Positions 54,886-64,000 of a stretch of 64,000 nt of DNA are shown in pieces (within the stretch, counting starts at the first letter, position 1; each line of letters begins with the position of its first letter). The notes under the pieces were generated by a model. The model did no database searches and was not told the DNA's origin. It saw only the letters and a list, made by a program, of their open reading frames with translations. The position numbers and the translations under genes are program-made. The stretch is from Macrothele yani (lineage: Eukaryota; Arthropoda; Arachnida; Araneae; Macrothelidae): positions 52,523,336 through 52,587,335 of the forward strand of contig CM077006.1 of assembly GCA_039090855.1 (NCBI GenBank), read 5' to 3'.

Positions 54886-55080
54886 CACCATATCGCCCAA
54901 ACTCTTCAATGCCACATTTCAAAGTGTCTTTCAATTGTTGAACTGGGAAAACAAGGAGATAAAGATCAATGGAGATTATTTAACTCACCTTCATTTTTCT
55001 GATGACGTTATATCCTTTTCGCAACTACCTCTTCAGAGCTGGAAAGTATGAACAAGGAACTTGCTGACAAGAGTAGGGTT
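54886..55080 (+). pseudogene. RTE LINE, internal RT fragment
   Basis: It reads GYTISPKLFNATFQSVFQLL, NWENKEIKINGDYLTHLHFS and DDVISFSQLPLQS, then a frameshift to ELADKSRV. This matches 7010-7215 of the LINE at 5010 and retains two Asp residues (FSDD) where that copy has FADY. Both ends are missing. Confidence 0.85.
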
Positions 55081-55966
55081 TATACCCACAGTGAAGGTTT
55101 AGACGCAAATGCCTATGTCCCATGCAACTTTTGTTCTGCGTATCAGAAAGGAAGTTTTGTTAGATTGAAGAAACTTAGAGGCTTGGATACGACAGATGGC
55201 AGAGAAGCCGTAGAAACAGAGGTGCCAGATTAAAAATGTGAAAGTTTGGAAGTACCAGACGGTGACATTCATAAAACTTGAGATTTATTTTTATTAATTA
55301 CTAGTTTTTATTAAAATTTCTTAATGATTGCTGTGATCGTGTTTATGTTAAACTGCCTAATTTTAGCAATTTTAAATATATAAGAAAAGATGCTACGTGG
55401 AATCTCATGTTACACTTTTAAAAAAATTATAAAATTCACGAGTCACTTTCGGCGATTCCTTTCGTGAATTAACGAAGCATGTTTCTGATACCTTTTCTGT
55501 GAAATAACGAGGAACCCTGCATTTCAAGAATTTTTCGTACGCCACTAAAATTCTGAATTTTCAGGAACTTTTCCGCAATTTCTTTCTTATGTTGAAGATT
55601 GATTTTCGTTTTCTAGATGTGTTGACGAAAACTTCTGAATTTTCAGAAATATTTTCACAATTCCTTTATGTTGACGATAAATTTCCGTTTTTAAGATGTG
55701 TTAACGGAAAATTCTTAATTTTCAGTAGCCTTTCCGGAATTCCTTTCGTATATTAACGGAAAACTCTGCTCTTACTGTCTCCATATGCATATGACGAAAA
55801 CTTACCGGTAAAAGGAACGATTCGCGGAAATACTTGAGGTTTGCTTAACTATTTAATTTCAGTCTTCTGTCGAAAGATCTAATTTTAAGCTTCTGTCGCG
55901 AGATCGGATATTGTGGATATCATATCGCATGAAATTTTGGTTATTGTGGTACCGGATATTCCTTCA
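55081..55966. repeat. Region with ~80-bp degenerate repeat (55540-55790)
   Basis: CTGAATTTTCAG…TTTTCC(G/A)CAATT…TTATGTTGA…TTTCGTTTT…GATGTGTTGACG recurs about three times at 80-84 bp spacing. Outside this the region is AT-rich with nothing recognised. Confidence 0.5.
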
Positions 55967-56009
55967 TTACGGTAATACTGTCCACCATTTGTGTTCAGTA
56001 TTACCGTAA
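55967..56009. repeat. 14-bp perfect hairpin
   Basis: TTACGGTAATACTG (55967-55980) and CAGTATTACCGTAA (55996-56009) are exact complements with a 15-base loop. They could be ends of a tiny element or a folded RNA. Confidence 0.8.
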
Positions 56010-56213
56010 GAAACGCGGTGCTTAAATTATCGTACAGGTGATTGTAGGATGTTTATGAATCTATCTGTGGAGTCTTTAAGACAAAAGCTGTATAGCTATC
56101 AAGAGTAACAATAAAAGGATGACTTCGCACAATACGTCAAATGAAATGAGAAAACTCACCGTCTATGTACGATATTTGATAAAATACGAAAGATCTTTAC
56201 AGTTAAAAATACC

Positions 56214-56256
56214 CCACTAGCACTTTCGGGGTAACATTTACCCCATCATCAGGTGG
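56214..56256 (-). ncRNA. Hammerhead-ribozyme-like motif, PLE 3 left arm
   Basis: Reverse complement of the motif at 58184-58226: core CTGATGA, stem II GGGGTAA/TTACCCC, GAAA. Present because the arm is an inverted copy. Confidence 0.55.
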
Positions 56257-56649
56257 AACAGAGGCAATGTAGTACTCACTATATATAGTAGTGCAACGAT
56301 GCATTATGGGTATAAGGCATCAAACATCGCATTGGTCGTGACCGTTGCCATTATAACAGTGTGAAGAGTATAATTTCACAAGTTATTAGTTTAGCATATT
56401 AATACAAGGATTCGTTACAAATACAAAGTTTACGATCAATTTTATATATTATTGGAATTTGTAAATATATATTATTATAAATTAAAGTTCAGGCTAGTAA
56501 TACGTTCTTTCCAAATTCTTGATATGTCCACAGGCAAGTAGTCATTACAACATTTGTCCCCTAAAGCTTCGATGTACATACTTTCAACAAATGCAGCGAA
56601 TGTATATATATATTAGGCTAAATTATCAGAGAGCTCTCCGTATTCTATT

Positions 56650-57947
56650 AAAAGCTCCACCAGGGCAATAGAAAGGATCAGAATGATTCAGTCACATACT
56701 GGCCCTTTCATTTTCGCCTCTCTAGATGTAGTTTCACTGTACCCTAATGTATCTGTGGACGCCACTCATCATATTAGAGGCCAAACTTGCTGAAATTAAT
56801 GTTCCCATTACTGAAATCTCAGCTATTATGAACGCACTTCGTTTAGTCAAACGGCGTTCGTATTTCAAATTTCTTGACAGAATCTACTTACAAACCGAGG
56901 GTGTCCCCCCCCCCCCCATGGGATCCCCACTTTCCGTAGTTTTAGCAGAAATCCTGCTACAATACATTGAGAGCAAAGTTCTCAATGAATTCCCTTTACT
57001 TCCCAGTTTATACCTTAGGTACGTCGACGACATTCTTGTCTTCTGGCCTCACTCTAAGGATGATTTAAAACAATTCAGCGACGCACTTTCGTCGGTATTT
57101 CCTACTATCGGGCTCACGATAGAACTTTAATCTAATTTCTCTCTGCCTTTCTTCGATTTTCGTTTATTTCGTGATTCAAATGCTAACTCACTGTCCTTTT
57201 GTGTCTATCGAAAGCCTACCGATTGTAACAGCCTTATCCCGTTTAACTCTTCACATCCAACTCCACAAAAATTTTCTGTTATCAATTTCCTTTTTAGAAG
57301 AGCCTTCACACATTCTTCAAATGATAGTTACTTCCAGTCTGAGATACAGTTCATTTTTAAATTAGCGGATAAACATGGATACCCCAGGATGATGATTAAT
57401 AGATTATACACTAGAATATCAAGTGAACGAACTATTAATCTGAAGCCAGATACAAGGCCTAATAAACGATTCGTAGGAGCATTTGGACCAGCACCCCCAT
57501 ATCACTAACACACTATCTCGTATCTGTTCAAAACATAATATACAATTCTGCACCCGCTCGAAGAACCTCCTAACATCCGTTAAAAAGGATCGAGCAAAAA
57601 CAGATATTATGAACAAATGGGGTGAGTATAATATTCCACTTCTGGACCCCTCAACAGGAGAACATGTTAACAACTACGTGGACTCGACACGAAGAAGTTT
57701 GGGTATCCGTGTCCAGAAACACAAATACGATATCCGAACCAACAGCAATAACACAGCTTTATCAAGGAATGTAGTAAACGGAATTCTACAACCAGACTGG
57801 GTAAACATCAGACTACTGGACACCCCAGCATATATACATTCGCTGCATTTTGTTGAAAGTATGTACATTGAAGCTTTAGGAGACAAACGTTGTAATGACT
57901 ACTTGCCTGTGGACATATCAAGAATTTGGTTAAGAACGTATTACTAA
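56650..57947 (+). pseudogene. PLE 3 reverse transcriptase and GIY-YIG nuclease
   Basis: RT motif A reads FIFASLDVVSLYPNVSVD (about 56710), then in the next frame MNALRLVKRRSYFKFLDRIY, GVPPPPMGSPLSVVLAEI and YLRYVDDILVFW (catalytic YVDD, about 57020). After more shifts: FKLADKHGYPRMMINRLYTR, then LSRICSKHNIQFCTRSKNLL. The GIY-YIG domain is WGEYNIPLLDPSTGEHVNNY and VDSTRRSLGIRVQKHKYDIR, where the usual GVY is GEY and the Gly of YVGS is Asp. It ends CNDYLPVDISRIWLRTYY at 57947. The RT N-terminus is missing. Frameshifts and the nuclease changes make it inactive. Confidence 0.9.
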
Positions 57948-58183
57948 CCTGAACTTTAAATTATAGTAATATATATTTACAAATTCCAAGAATATATAAA
58001 ATTGATCATAACTTTGTAGTTGTAACGAATCCTTGTATTGATATGCTAAACTAATAACTTGTGAAATTATACTCTTCACACTGTTATAATGGCAACGGTC
58101 ACGACCAATGCGATGTTTGATGCCTTATACCCATAATGCATCGTTGCACTACTATATATAGTGAGTACTACGTTGCCTCTGTT

Positions 58184-58226
58184 CCACCTGATGATGGGGT
58201 AAATGTTACCCCGAAAGTGCTAGTGG
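58184..58226 (+). ncRNA. Hammerhead-ribozyme-like motif, PLE 3 right arm
   Basis: CCAC, core CTGATGA (58188-58194), one T, stem II GGGGTAA/TTACCCC with loop ATG, GAAA (58213-58216), GTGCTA, GTGG. CCAC pairs with GTGG as stem I. Stem III is minimal, as reported for PLE hammerheads that act as dimers. The core is canonical. Confidence 0.6.
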
Positions 58227-58275
58227 GGTATTTTATTAAATATCGTACATAGACGGTGAGTTTGCTCATTTCATT

Positions 58276-59906
58276 CATCAAAAGATCTCAAACTCCAAAG
58301 CATTCTGTTGCTTCGAAACATCACGATGAACAAAAAAAAAAAGAAAAAAAAATTTAATTTGTAATAAGTCTTCCTACAGAAAAAATAAAATTATTAAAAA
58401 CGTATTGTAAAATAAGCTCCCACAGAAAATAAAATGACTAAATAACTCACATTAATGACAAAAAAAAAAAAAACTTCATCTCGTAGTTAGTTTTACTTTG
58501 AACGTGACAGTGACTTACGCATCTTTCTGGCTCGGTGGTCAAAACGCGCGGTTTCTGCGGAGCCAACCCAAAAAGAATCGGAACGAATCCCTCTGGGGCG
58601 AAAGGTTTCTCTGGTGTAAGGGCCGAAAAGTTCAGGCTCTTCGATTTTGCGAAATTTCTGTATAAATACGTAAAATTCTTAAACGGACTTTTCTGAAATA
58701 AACAGAATTACCGACTACGGAAAATATGTGAAAATACCGATGTTAGAAAAAAAAACTGGAACTTTTAAAAACGGAAATTTCGTTAAAAGACAGACACTAA
58801 CCGGCAGAGCCCATTTAAGGAGACAGGAAGCCCGGGGGTTGGACAGTATTTTGGGGCCCCAGTATTAGTGACACATGTGGGATTTCACTATGGGTGGATG
58901 AATAAAATGACCCAGGAGAAAACATTCCCAAAATATGATGTAGACCCCCGCCATATTGAAGTGTGTATCCCATGATTCATGTACGAATCAGTGTTAGCAA
59001 GAAAATGTAAAAATGCGTGGTTGAAAAATGGATGCCAGTTCAGTTTTGCTTTAATGCCCACCTCCCCAGTGTTCAGATTGTAGAAATTATATCGAAGTAG
59101 TAGACAAAACATGATTCAAGTATCATGATTCAAACGATTTCTTAATGTATGAAACTTTCCCTCAATTACAGACGGGGTACAAAAAAAAAAAAACTGTTTT
59201 CAAAAGTTCTGAGGATGGACTAGGGGCGACTATATTTTATGCGGACTCCTAAAAAAGTGGAAGGAAATATAAAGAAAAAATCACCAGGCAGTTTTAGTTT
59301 TTGCTGTGCTATCGGTAAAAATAAAAAACTGTAGAACTCTCAATTTTTTCAAAGCATCGTGCATATTTCTAAGGCCCCTTGAAAATGCGGGGCCCGGTGC
59401 TGCAGCACCCTAGCCCCCCTCTTAAATGGGCGCTGCCTACCGGCAACTTTGCTGCACGTTATTTTCAGGAATTTTCCGGGAATTTACACCACTTATTTTT
59501 TACAGTGTAGAATTATTAAGTTTTTCTTTTTAATTTCAATGCTCTGTCACTCCACACAAAGCCAAATATTCAGTGTGACTGATATGTCATTTTCCCGAAG
59601 ATGATGACTAGATGAGTGAGACAAATTTTTTTCGCGTTACCCATAAGTAATTAGGGCGAGCTCAGAAGATTGCTTATATTAGAGGAGATCACAAGCTGTT
59701 GTTCAGTAGAAATGTCCTTTTCAACTGTAAAACGCTTGTCACTAAACCTTTTATGCCCATTCAATTGTTCTGTACCATTTTCCTGCTAGAATTGCAGTCT
59801 TAGCCTGCGAAACAAATCACCTCTGATGACTGACTGTCTTGGCAGAGAAATTCGCATTCTCTGTTCATTAGAGAACCCTTATGATTTCCTCATCCGAATA
59901 TCTAGT
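58276..59906. other. Intergenic, poly-A runs, nothing recognised
   Basis: A-rich runs lie near 58331, 58460 and 59181. GC-rich phrases near 59380-59430 (GGGGCCCGGTGCTGCAGCAC) resemble old DNA-transposon ends. No gene is seen. Confidence 0.45.
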
Positions 59907-60119
59907 GTCGTCCCGGTGGCGCAGTGGTCTAAGCGCTGGCTTATTTCTATTCCTTCGAGATGGGTCGGGGTTCGAATCCCGTTGAGGCATGGATGTTGTG
60001 TTTCTTATGGTACTGGCTCTCTCCCTTTCCCGGAACCGGTGACCCTAAATTAGGAACGGGCGACTGATTATAGCCCATTTAGTTGCTCACGGTGGTCGTT
60101 AAACCCCCAATAAAAAAAT
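59907..60119 (+). repeat. tRNA-derived SINE, copy 7
   Basis: A box TGGCGCAGTGG, B box GGTTCGAATCC, body and short A tail. The anticodon-side region is altered (TTATTTCTATTCC). No clear target-site duplication. Confidence 0.93.
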
Positions 60120-60347
60120 ACATTTAGTCTCCTCCTGCAACACGAACATTTAAGATACGACTATGCATGCATATAAAACAGTATATTCCTGATTTTTCAT
60201 ACATGATAATCTGAAAATGTTCTGCTTCTCTTAGTGGCACGAATGCTCTTTTTCTGGTTAAAACCCAAGTCCAGGAGAAAAAAGAACTTTAGCGCCGTTA
60301 AGTCACGCCAAGGCAATTCCATGCAAGTACCTTTCATCACAGTAAAT

Positions 60348-60575
60348 GCCACCCCGGTGGCGCAGTGGTCTGAGCGATGGCCTCTGATCATTCGTCCGGA
60401 TCATTCGTCGGGAAGTGGTCTGGGTTCGGATCCCGGTGAGGCATGGATGTTGTGTTTGCCTTACGGCACTGGCTGTCTCCCTTCCCTGGAACCAGTGATC
60501 CTAAATTAGGAACGGGAAACTGCTTATAGCCCATTGAGTTGCTCACTGTGGTTGTTAAACCTCAAAAAAAAAAAA
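60348..60575 (+). repeat. tRNA-derived SINE, copy 8
   Basis: A box TGGCGCAGTGG, B box GGTTCGGATCC, full body and poly-A. A 13-base GATCATTCGTC(C/G)GGA segment is duplicated inside the tRNA-like head. The flanks TTCATCACAG and TTCACAG may be a decayed duplication. Confidence 0.93.
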
Positions 60576-60654
60576 TGTTCACAGCAAACATCTCTATAGA
60601 AAAACTTGTTCATAAATTAAAAATCCTTCATTTTATCTTACGTGAACAGAACTT

Positions 60655-60842
60655 GCGGCCACCCCGGTAGCAGAGTGGTCTATGAGCTGGCTTCTGACCA
60701 TTCGTCCGAGATGGCTCAGGACTCGATGTATTGTGTGCACTGGTTCTCGCCCTTCCGTGAAACCAGTGGCCTTAAATTATGGGCGGTGACAGCTTGTAGT
60801 CCATCTGATTGCTCGCGGTGATCGTTAACCTCCCCCCCCCCC
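60655..60842 (+). repeat. tRNA-derived SINE, copy 9, decayed
   Basis: The head CCACCCCGGTAGCAGAGTGG is followed by a deleted B-box region (CTCAGGACTCGATG), then body words (CAGTGGCCTTAAATTA, GTGATCGTTAACC) and a C-rich end. Confidence 0.85.
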
Positions 60843-60989
60843 ATAACTTTTATGTTCTGACCTGTACTCAGATTTAACCATCCTTTTAAGTTCCTTGTAT
60901 TCTTATAGGTAAGTTTAGTTTATTCTCAAATGTTTTTTACGCTTTCCAACCGTAGGTTGAAGAAGCGTATATGATCCAGCTTTATCTAT

Positions 60990-61450
60990 CTGTCCGCACG
61001 ATAACTCACGTAAAAATGGTTCGATTTCGATGAAATTTTAGTATGTGGTAGGGGACCACCTGGTGACAAATTCTATTGAAAATGGACGAAATGGGGGCAA
61101 AGGTCAGGACATAGGAGTGGGATCCATTCCATTGCCTTTATGCATCGTAACTTGCGTAAAAACGGTTCGATTTCGATGAAATTTTAGTATGTGGTAGGAG
61201 ACCACCCGGGGACGAATCCTATTGAAAATAGGCAAAATGGGGGCAGATATCAGGACATAGGAGCGGGATTCATTCCATTGTCTCCATGCGTCACAACTTA
61301 TGTAAAAATGCTTCTATTGCGACAAAACTTTAGTATGTTGTTCTGGAGGTATACTGAACCGGTTCTATTGAATATCATTGAAATGGGGTCAAAGGTCAGG
61401 ACACAGGAGCGATATTTATTCCACAGCCATTATCCTCATAACTTAAGTAA
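60990..61450 (+). repeat. ~145-bp tandem repeat, three units
   Basis: Units share TTCGATTTCGATGAAATTTT, AGTATGTGGTAGG[G/A]GACCACC, AATGGGGGCA and GTCAGGACATAGGAG. They start at about 61000, 61146 and 61291, the third more diverged. CTATCTGTCCGCACGATAAC precedes the first. This style of dispersed repeat is common in arthropod genomes; its origin is not clear. Confidence 0.85.
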
Positions 61451-62469
61451 TGATTTCTGGTATGTTGGAAAGCTTATCAAAATCAATACATTGCATGATT
61501 TTACTAACTTTTTCTAATTTTAACACGACAGATTTAAGTTTAACAACCCTGACAACAGGTCAGAAGTCAATGACGTTATGCTCAAGCTAAAGATAAGCGT
61601 TGCTGTTTACCACTCTCATTTGTTTTTGTTAGCACTTGTTGGCGACTGACTATGCTTTGAGGAATATGTTTTTCAGTACGCTGTGTCTTTGAGAGCTGCT
61701 TAGAGCACGGTTAATATGTTCTTTACTTAAGAGAGAGTTATACGTAAAAGTTTTGAGGATCCGAGAGAATACTGATGTGGATGATTGATTAACTACTACT
61801 TAACGTGCTGTGTAATAAACAAGATTGTACTGCGACCTAGACTCATTTAAGAAGCCTTGTAGTTTATTACGAAGTGATTTGTGTAATTAAGTTTCCAGCT
61901 ATTTATGACTGCAGTTGCGCGCCCAGGATTTCTTAATGCGAGTGGCCCAAAATATTGAAGATGCAAATTAAAATAGCCCGAGGAAAACATCTCCCAAAAT
62001 ATTAGGAAGCTGTAAAATATTTTCGGCATATTAAATTGTATTTCCAGTTATTCGTAAAATATATTTATTAAAAAACTTTTACAAATATGTTTAAAAATAA
62101 TACGGCCAATAAAAAAGAACAAAGGACCAACTGATACTTCATGGGGAGGACTCAGGCCCCAGGGCCGCCTTGAATGAGGGCGCCATTAAGCACATCCTGG
62201 GAAACAACCATTTAAGTTATAAAGTGCAATTTAAATCAACACTGTAGTTAACTTGTATTTGAAGTGACTTTTTTAAGCTAATAGAAAGTTCATATAATGT
62301 TTACTGACCACTTTCACTAATTTAATTAAAACATTATCCTGTCAAGGTTTTAACCCGTCATCTTTGGTTTAACACATAGTTTCGTGTCACATCAGTTCGA
62401 TGTAAGTGACGTAGAAGAAAACTGCGCCCGATACCGAAACCATACTAAACCCTAAAGTTAAAAATTCCG
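61451..62469. other. Intergenic, nothing recognised
   Basis: AT-rich. CCCCAGGGCCGCC near 62158 is a GC-rich island like those at 20490 and 59390. No gene is seen. Confidence 0.4.
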
Positions 62470-63020
62470 AGATATACATTCATCCGGCTTGAGGAGTATG
62501 GGAGCATTTCTAACATCCCCGATTCCCAGTCTTTATGCTGACGCGAACGAACCACCACTTGAATTAGTCCGTCTGCAGCTGTCTCTTCAACTCCACTTGA
62601 AACTACGATCTCTTCCAGACCATCCTTTGTACGGTGCAGTTTTTTTATCCTCAGCATGTTCGTTTATTTGCGAACCGGTCTTCTTGTATTCCAATATTTG
62701 GTTTTCGTATGGTGGCAGTAGCTCGTGATGCAGGGCTCGATTTCTCTTGTTGGAGAGACCAGGGGCTTTGAGGATCCTCCATGGCACCCCCTTGGTGTCA
62801 TGGTTGATACTACCTTTTTTACGTCTTATGATAAATCCTCAATCCCTGCGTCAGTGTACCAGCAGCTCTTCGCTGAACGCCGTTACGTCAATGTTCCTAT
62901 TTTCACCAAGGGCTCAAAATGGCTGGTGTTGTGGGATCCGCCGCAGTCTGTATTGATGACGTTTCTGTTGCTCGCATTCCTGCCGAGGACACGGTGTTTT
63001 CAGCGAAGATGTACACAGTG
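62470..63020 (+). pseudogene. Non-LTR retrotransposon with RNase H domain, fragment
   Basis: SGLRSMGAFLTSPIPSLYAD followed by ANEPPLELVRLQLSLQ and LKLRSLPDHPLYGAVF (62470-62640) matches the segment after the RT in RNase H-bearing LINEs. Further on, SYDKSSIPASVYQQLFAERR is followed in a shifted frame by IFTKGSKMAGVVGSAAVCID and DDVSVARIPAEDTVFSAKMY, the start of RNase H; the usual YTDGS reads FTKGS, so the first catalytic Asp is lost. The RT, the endonuclease and the end of RNase H are absent. This is a different clade from the RTE copies. Confidence 0.75.
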
Positions 63021-63210
63021 CGTCAAAGAATTTTTAAGACTGGCCCTAGATTTCAGCCTACGGTGGCGCCACCAGTGTAATCGCGAATGCGTTATAAACA
63101 GTGACCATCTGCTTGCTTTCTGCCAAAAGTACTGCGCAGTTGTTAAAGTAACTCAAACGAAGCGTCCGTTCATTAGAGAAGTAAAATTTGTTTCATGTTG
63201 AATTATTAAG

Positions 63211-64000
63211 ATGGAACAAAGGGCTGTTATTAAATTTAACGCAAAACTTGGTAAAAGTGCCTCGGGAAACGTACCAAATGATGAAACAAGTTTACGGTGA
63301 GTTTTGTTTAAGTAGATCAAATGTTTCCCTGTGGCACAAACGATTTTTGAACGGAAGAGAAGCTAGAAGATGATAAACATACCGGAAGACCAAGTTCATC
63401 TAGGACACTTGAGATTATTGAAAAAGTGCGTGATTTCGTGGCAAGCAATCGATGTGCGTCACTAAGAATGATGGAAGAGTCTTTAAACATCGACAAAGAA
63501 ACGATTCGAACCATCCTGCATGAAGATTTGGGCAAAACAAAAGTCTGTGCTAAATTTGTTCCACACACGTTAACCAATGAACAAAAATCAAGGAGAAGCG
63601 CATATTGCAGAGACAATATTTCAGCCGCTGAAAATGATCCAAACTTCTTAAAATCGATTGTTACTGATGATGAAACATGGTGTTTTCAATATAATCCTAA
63701 AACAAAGCAACAAAGTGCGGAATGGAAGTCAAAAAACTCGCCACAAGCCAAAAAAACAAGAAAAGTTCCATCGAAAATCAAATCAATGCTCATTACATTC
63801 TTCGGTAGTAAGGGTATTATCCACAAAGAATTTGTTCCAAGTGGACAAACAATTACTGGTGAGTTTTATTTAAATGTTTTGAGGCGTTTGATGGGCAGAA
63901 TTCGTCGTATTAGTCCAGAATATCGAGATGAAAACAGTTGGTGTTTGTTGCACAATAATGCACCCAGTCACACCTCACTTCTTGTTCGTAGATTTTTGGC
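63211..64000 (+). pseudogene. Mariner-like transposase, truncated by window edge
   Basis: MEQRAVIKFNAKLGKSASG at 63211 is followed, after a shift near 63260, by ETYQMMKQVYGEFCLSRSNV and SLWHKRFLNGRE. A second shift near 63360 gives HTGRPSSSRTLEIIEKVRDF, then an open frame to the edge: IDKETIRTILHEDLGKTKVC, FLKSIVTDDETWCFQYNPKT (first Asp, about 63660), MLITFFGSKGIIHKEFVPSG and WCLLHNNAPSHTSLLVRRFL, where the second Asp is Asn. The SPDL/PPYSPD block lies beyond 64000. Two early shifts and D-to-N make activity unlikely. Confidence 0.9.

Larger units (their letters stand above)
56140..58275 (+). mobile_element. Penelope-like element 3 with ~450-bp inverted arms
   Basis: The left arm (56140-56606) is the reverse complement of the right arm (57831-58275), including the last ~35 codons of the nuclease gene. 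This is the inverted tail copy often found beside truncated PLEs. The coding part between the arms starts within the RT, so the 5' region is missing. Confidence 0.9.

Noticed and set aside
9660..60435. tRNA genes suggested by GGTTCGAATCC B boxes
   Set aside because: All are heads of the SINE family: they continue into the same non-tRNA body and A tail, and the acceptor stems do not pair.
62725..63201. A 158-codon host protein
   Set aside because: Adjacent frames show LINE RNase H-type sequence (GVVGSAAV…RIPAEDTVFSAKMY), so the long frame is part of a frameshifted retrotransposon.

Overview
The window looks like eukaryotic, probably arthropod, nuclear DNA that is almost entirely transposable-element debris. 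Evidence: dozens of Tc1/mariner-superfamily transposase remnants with TA-flanked terminal inverted repeats (TIRs), an RTE-type LINE, a LINE with an RNase H domain, three Penelope-like elements (PLEs) with GIY-YIG and/or reverse-transcriptase (RT) remnants, tRNA-derived SINEs with A and B boxes and poly-A tails, poly-A runs and microsatellites. There are no operons, rRNA genes, convincing host exons or intact single-copy genes. Species cannot be read from the sequence; a chelicerate or other arthropod is only a guess.

Layout. 1-4.6 kb: a Tc1 fragment, a SINE, and a Tc1 copy (1793-3887) with an internal 148-bp tandem repeat and a second, deleted Tc1 nested in its 3' end. 4.6-10 kb: an RTE LINE (5010-7905) preceded by two tail-to-tail 3' ends, and an antisense copy split by a SINE. 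13.3-18.2 kb: a Tc1 copy, then an outer Tc1 carrying two further nested elements. 19.1-20.3 kb: about 17 units of a 50-bp repeat between inverted tRNA-like arms. 20.7-23.6 kb: PLE debris and Tc1 copies. 24.0-25.7 kb: a mariner relic whose catalytic-motif DNA has become a 28-bp minisatellite. 27.6-35.4 kb: a Tc1, then an RTE LINE split by a SINE and by a PLE, whose two inverted arms each carry their own Tc1. 35.5-38.5 kb: a mariner whose 3' end is amplified into 145-bp monomers with a four-monomer higher-order period. 39-46.7 kb: inverted short arrays, Tc1 copies, a second mariner relic, SINEs. 46.8-50.8 kb: a 4-kb palindrome with near-identical 1.65-kb arms. 51-64 kb: another DDE element, a PLE with long inverted arms (56.1-58.3 kb), a SINE cluster, an RNase H-type LINE relic, and a mariner running off the right edge.

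All transposase and RT genes seen carry stops, frameshifts or catalytic changes, so they are annotated as pseudogenes. Three themes stand out. First, tandem arrays have repeatedly grown from transposon coding sequence. Second, insertions are deeply nested and can be ordered in time. Third, hammerhead-ribozyme-like motifs recur at the ends of all three PLEs. Boundaries were read by eye from TIRs, target-site duplications and reading frames, and are usually good to a few bases for TA-flanked elements and tens of bases for fragments.
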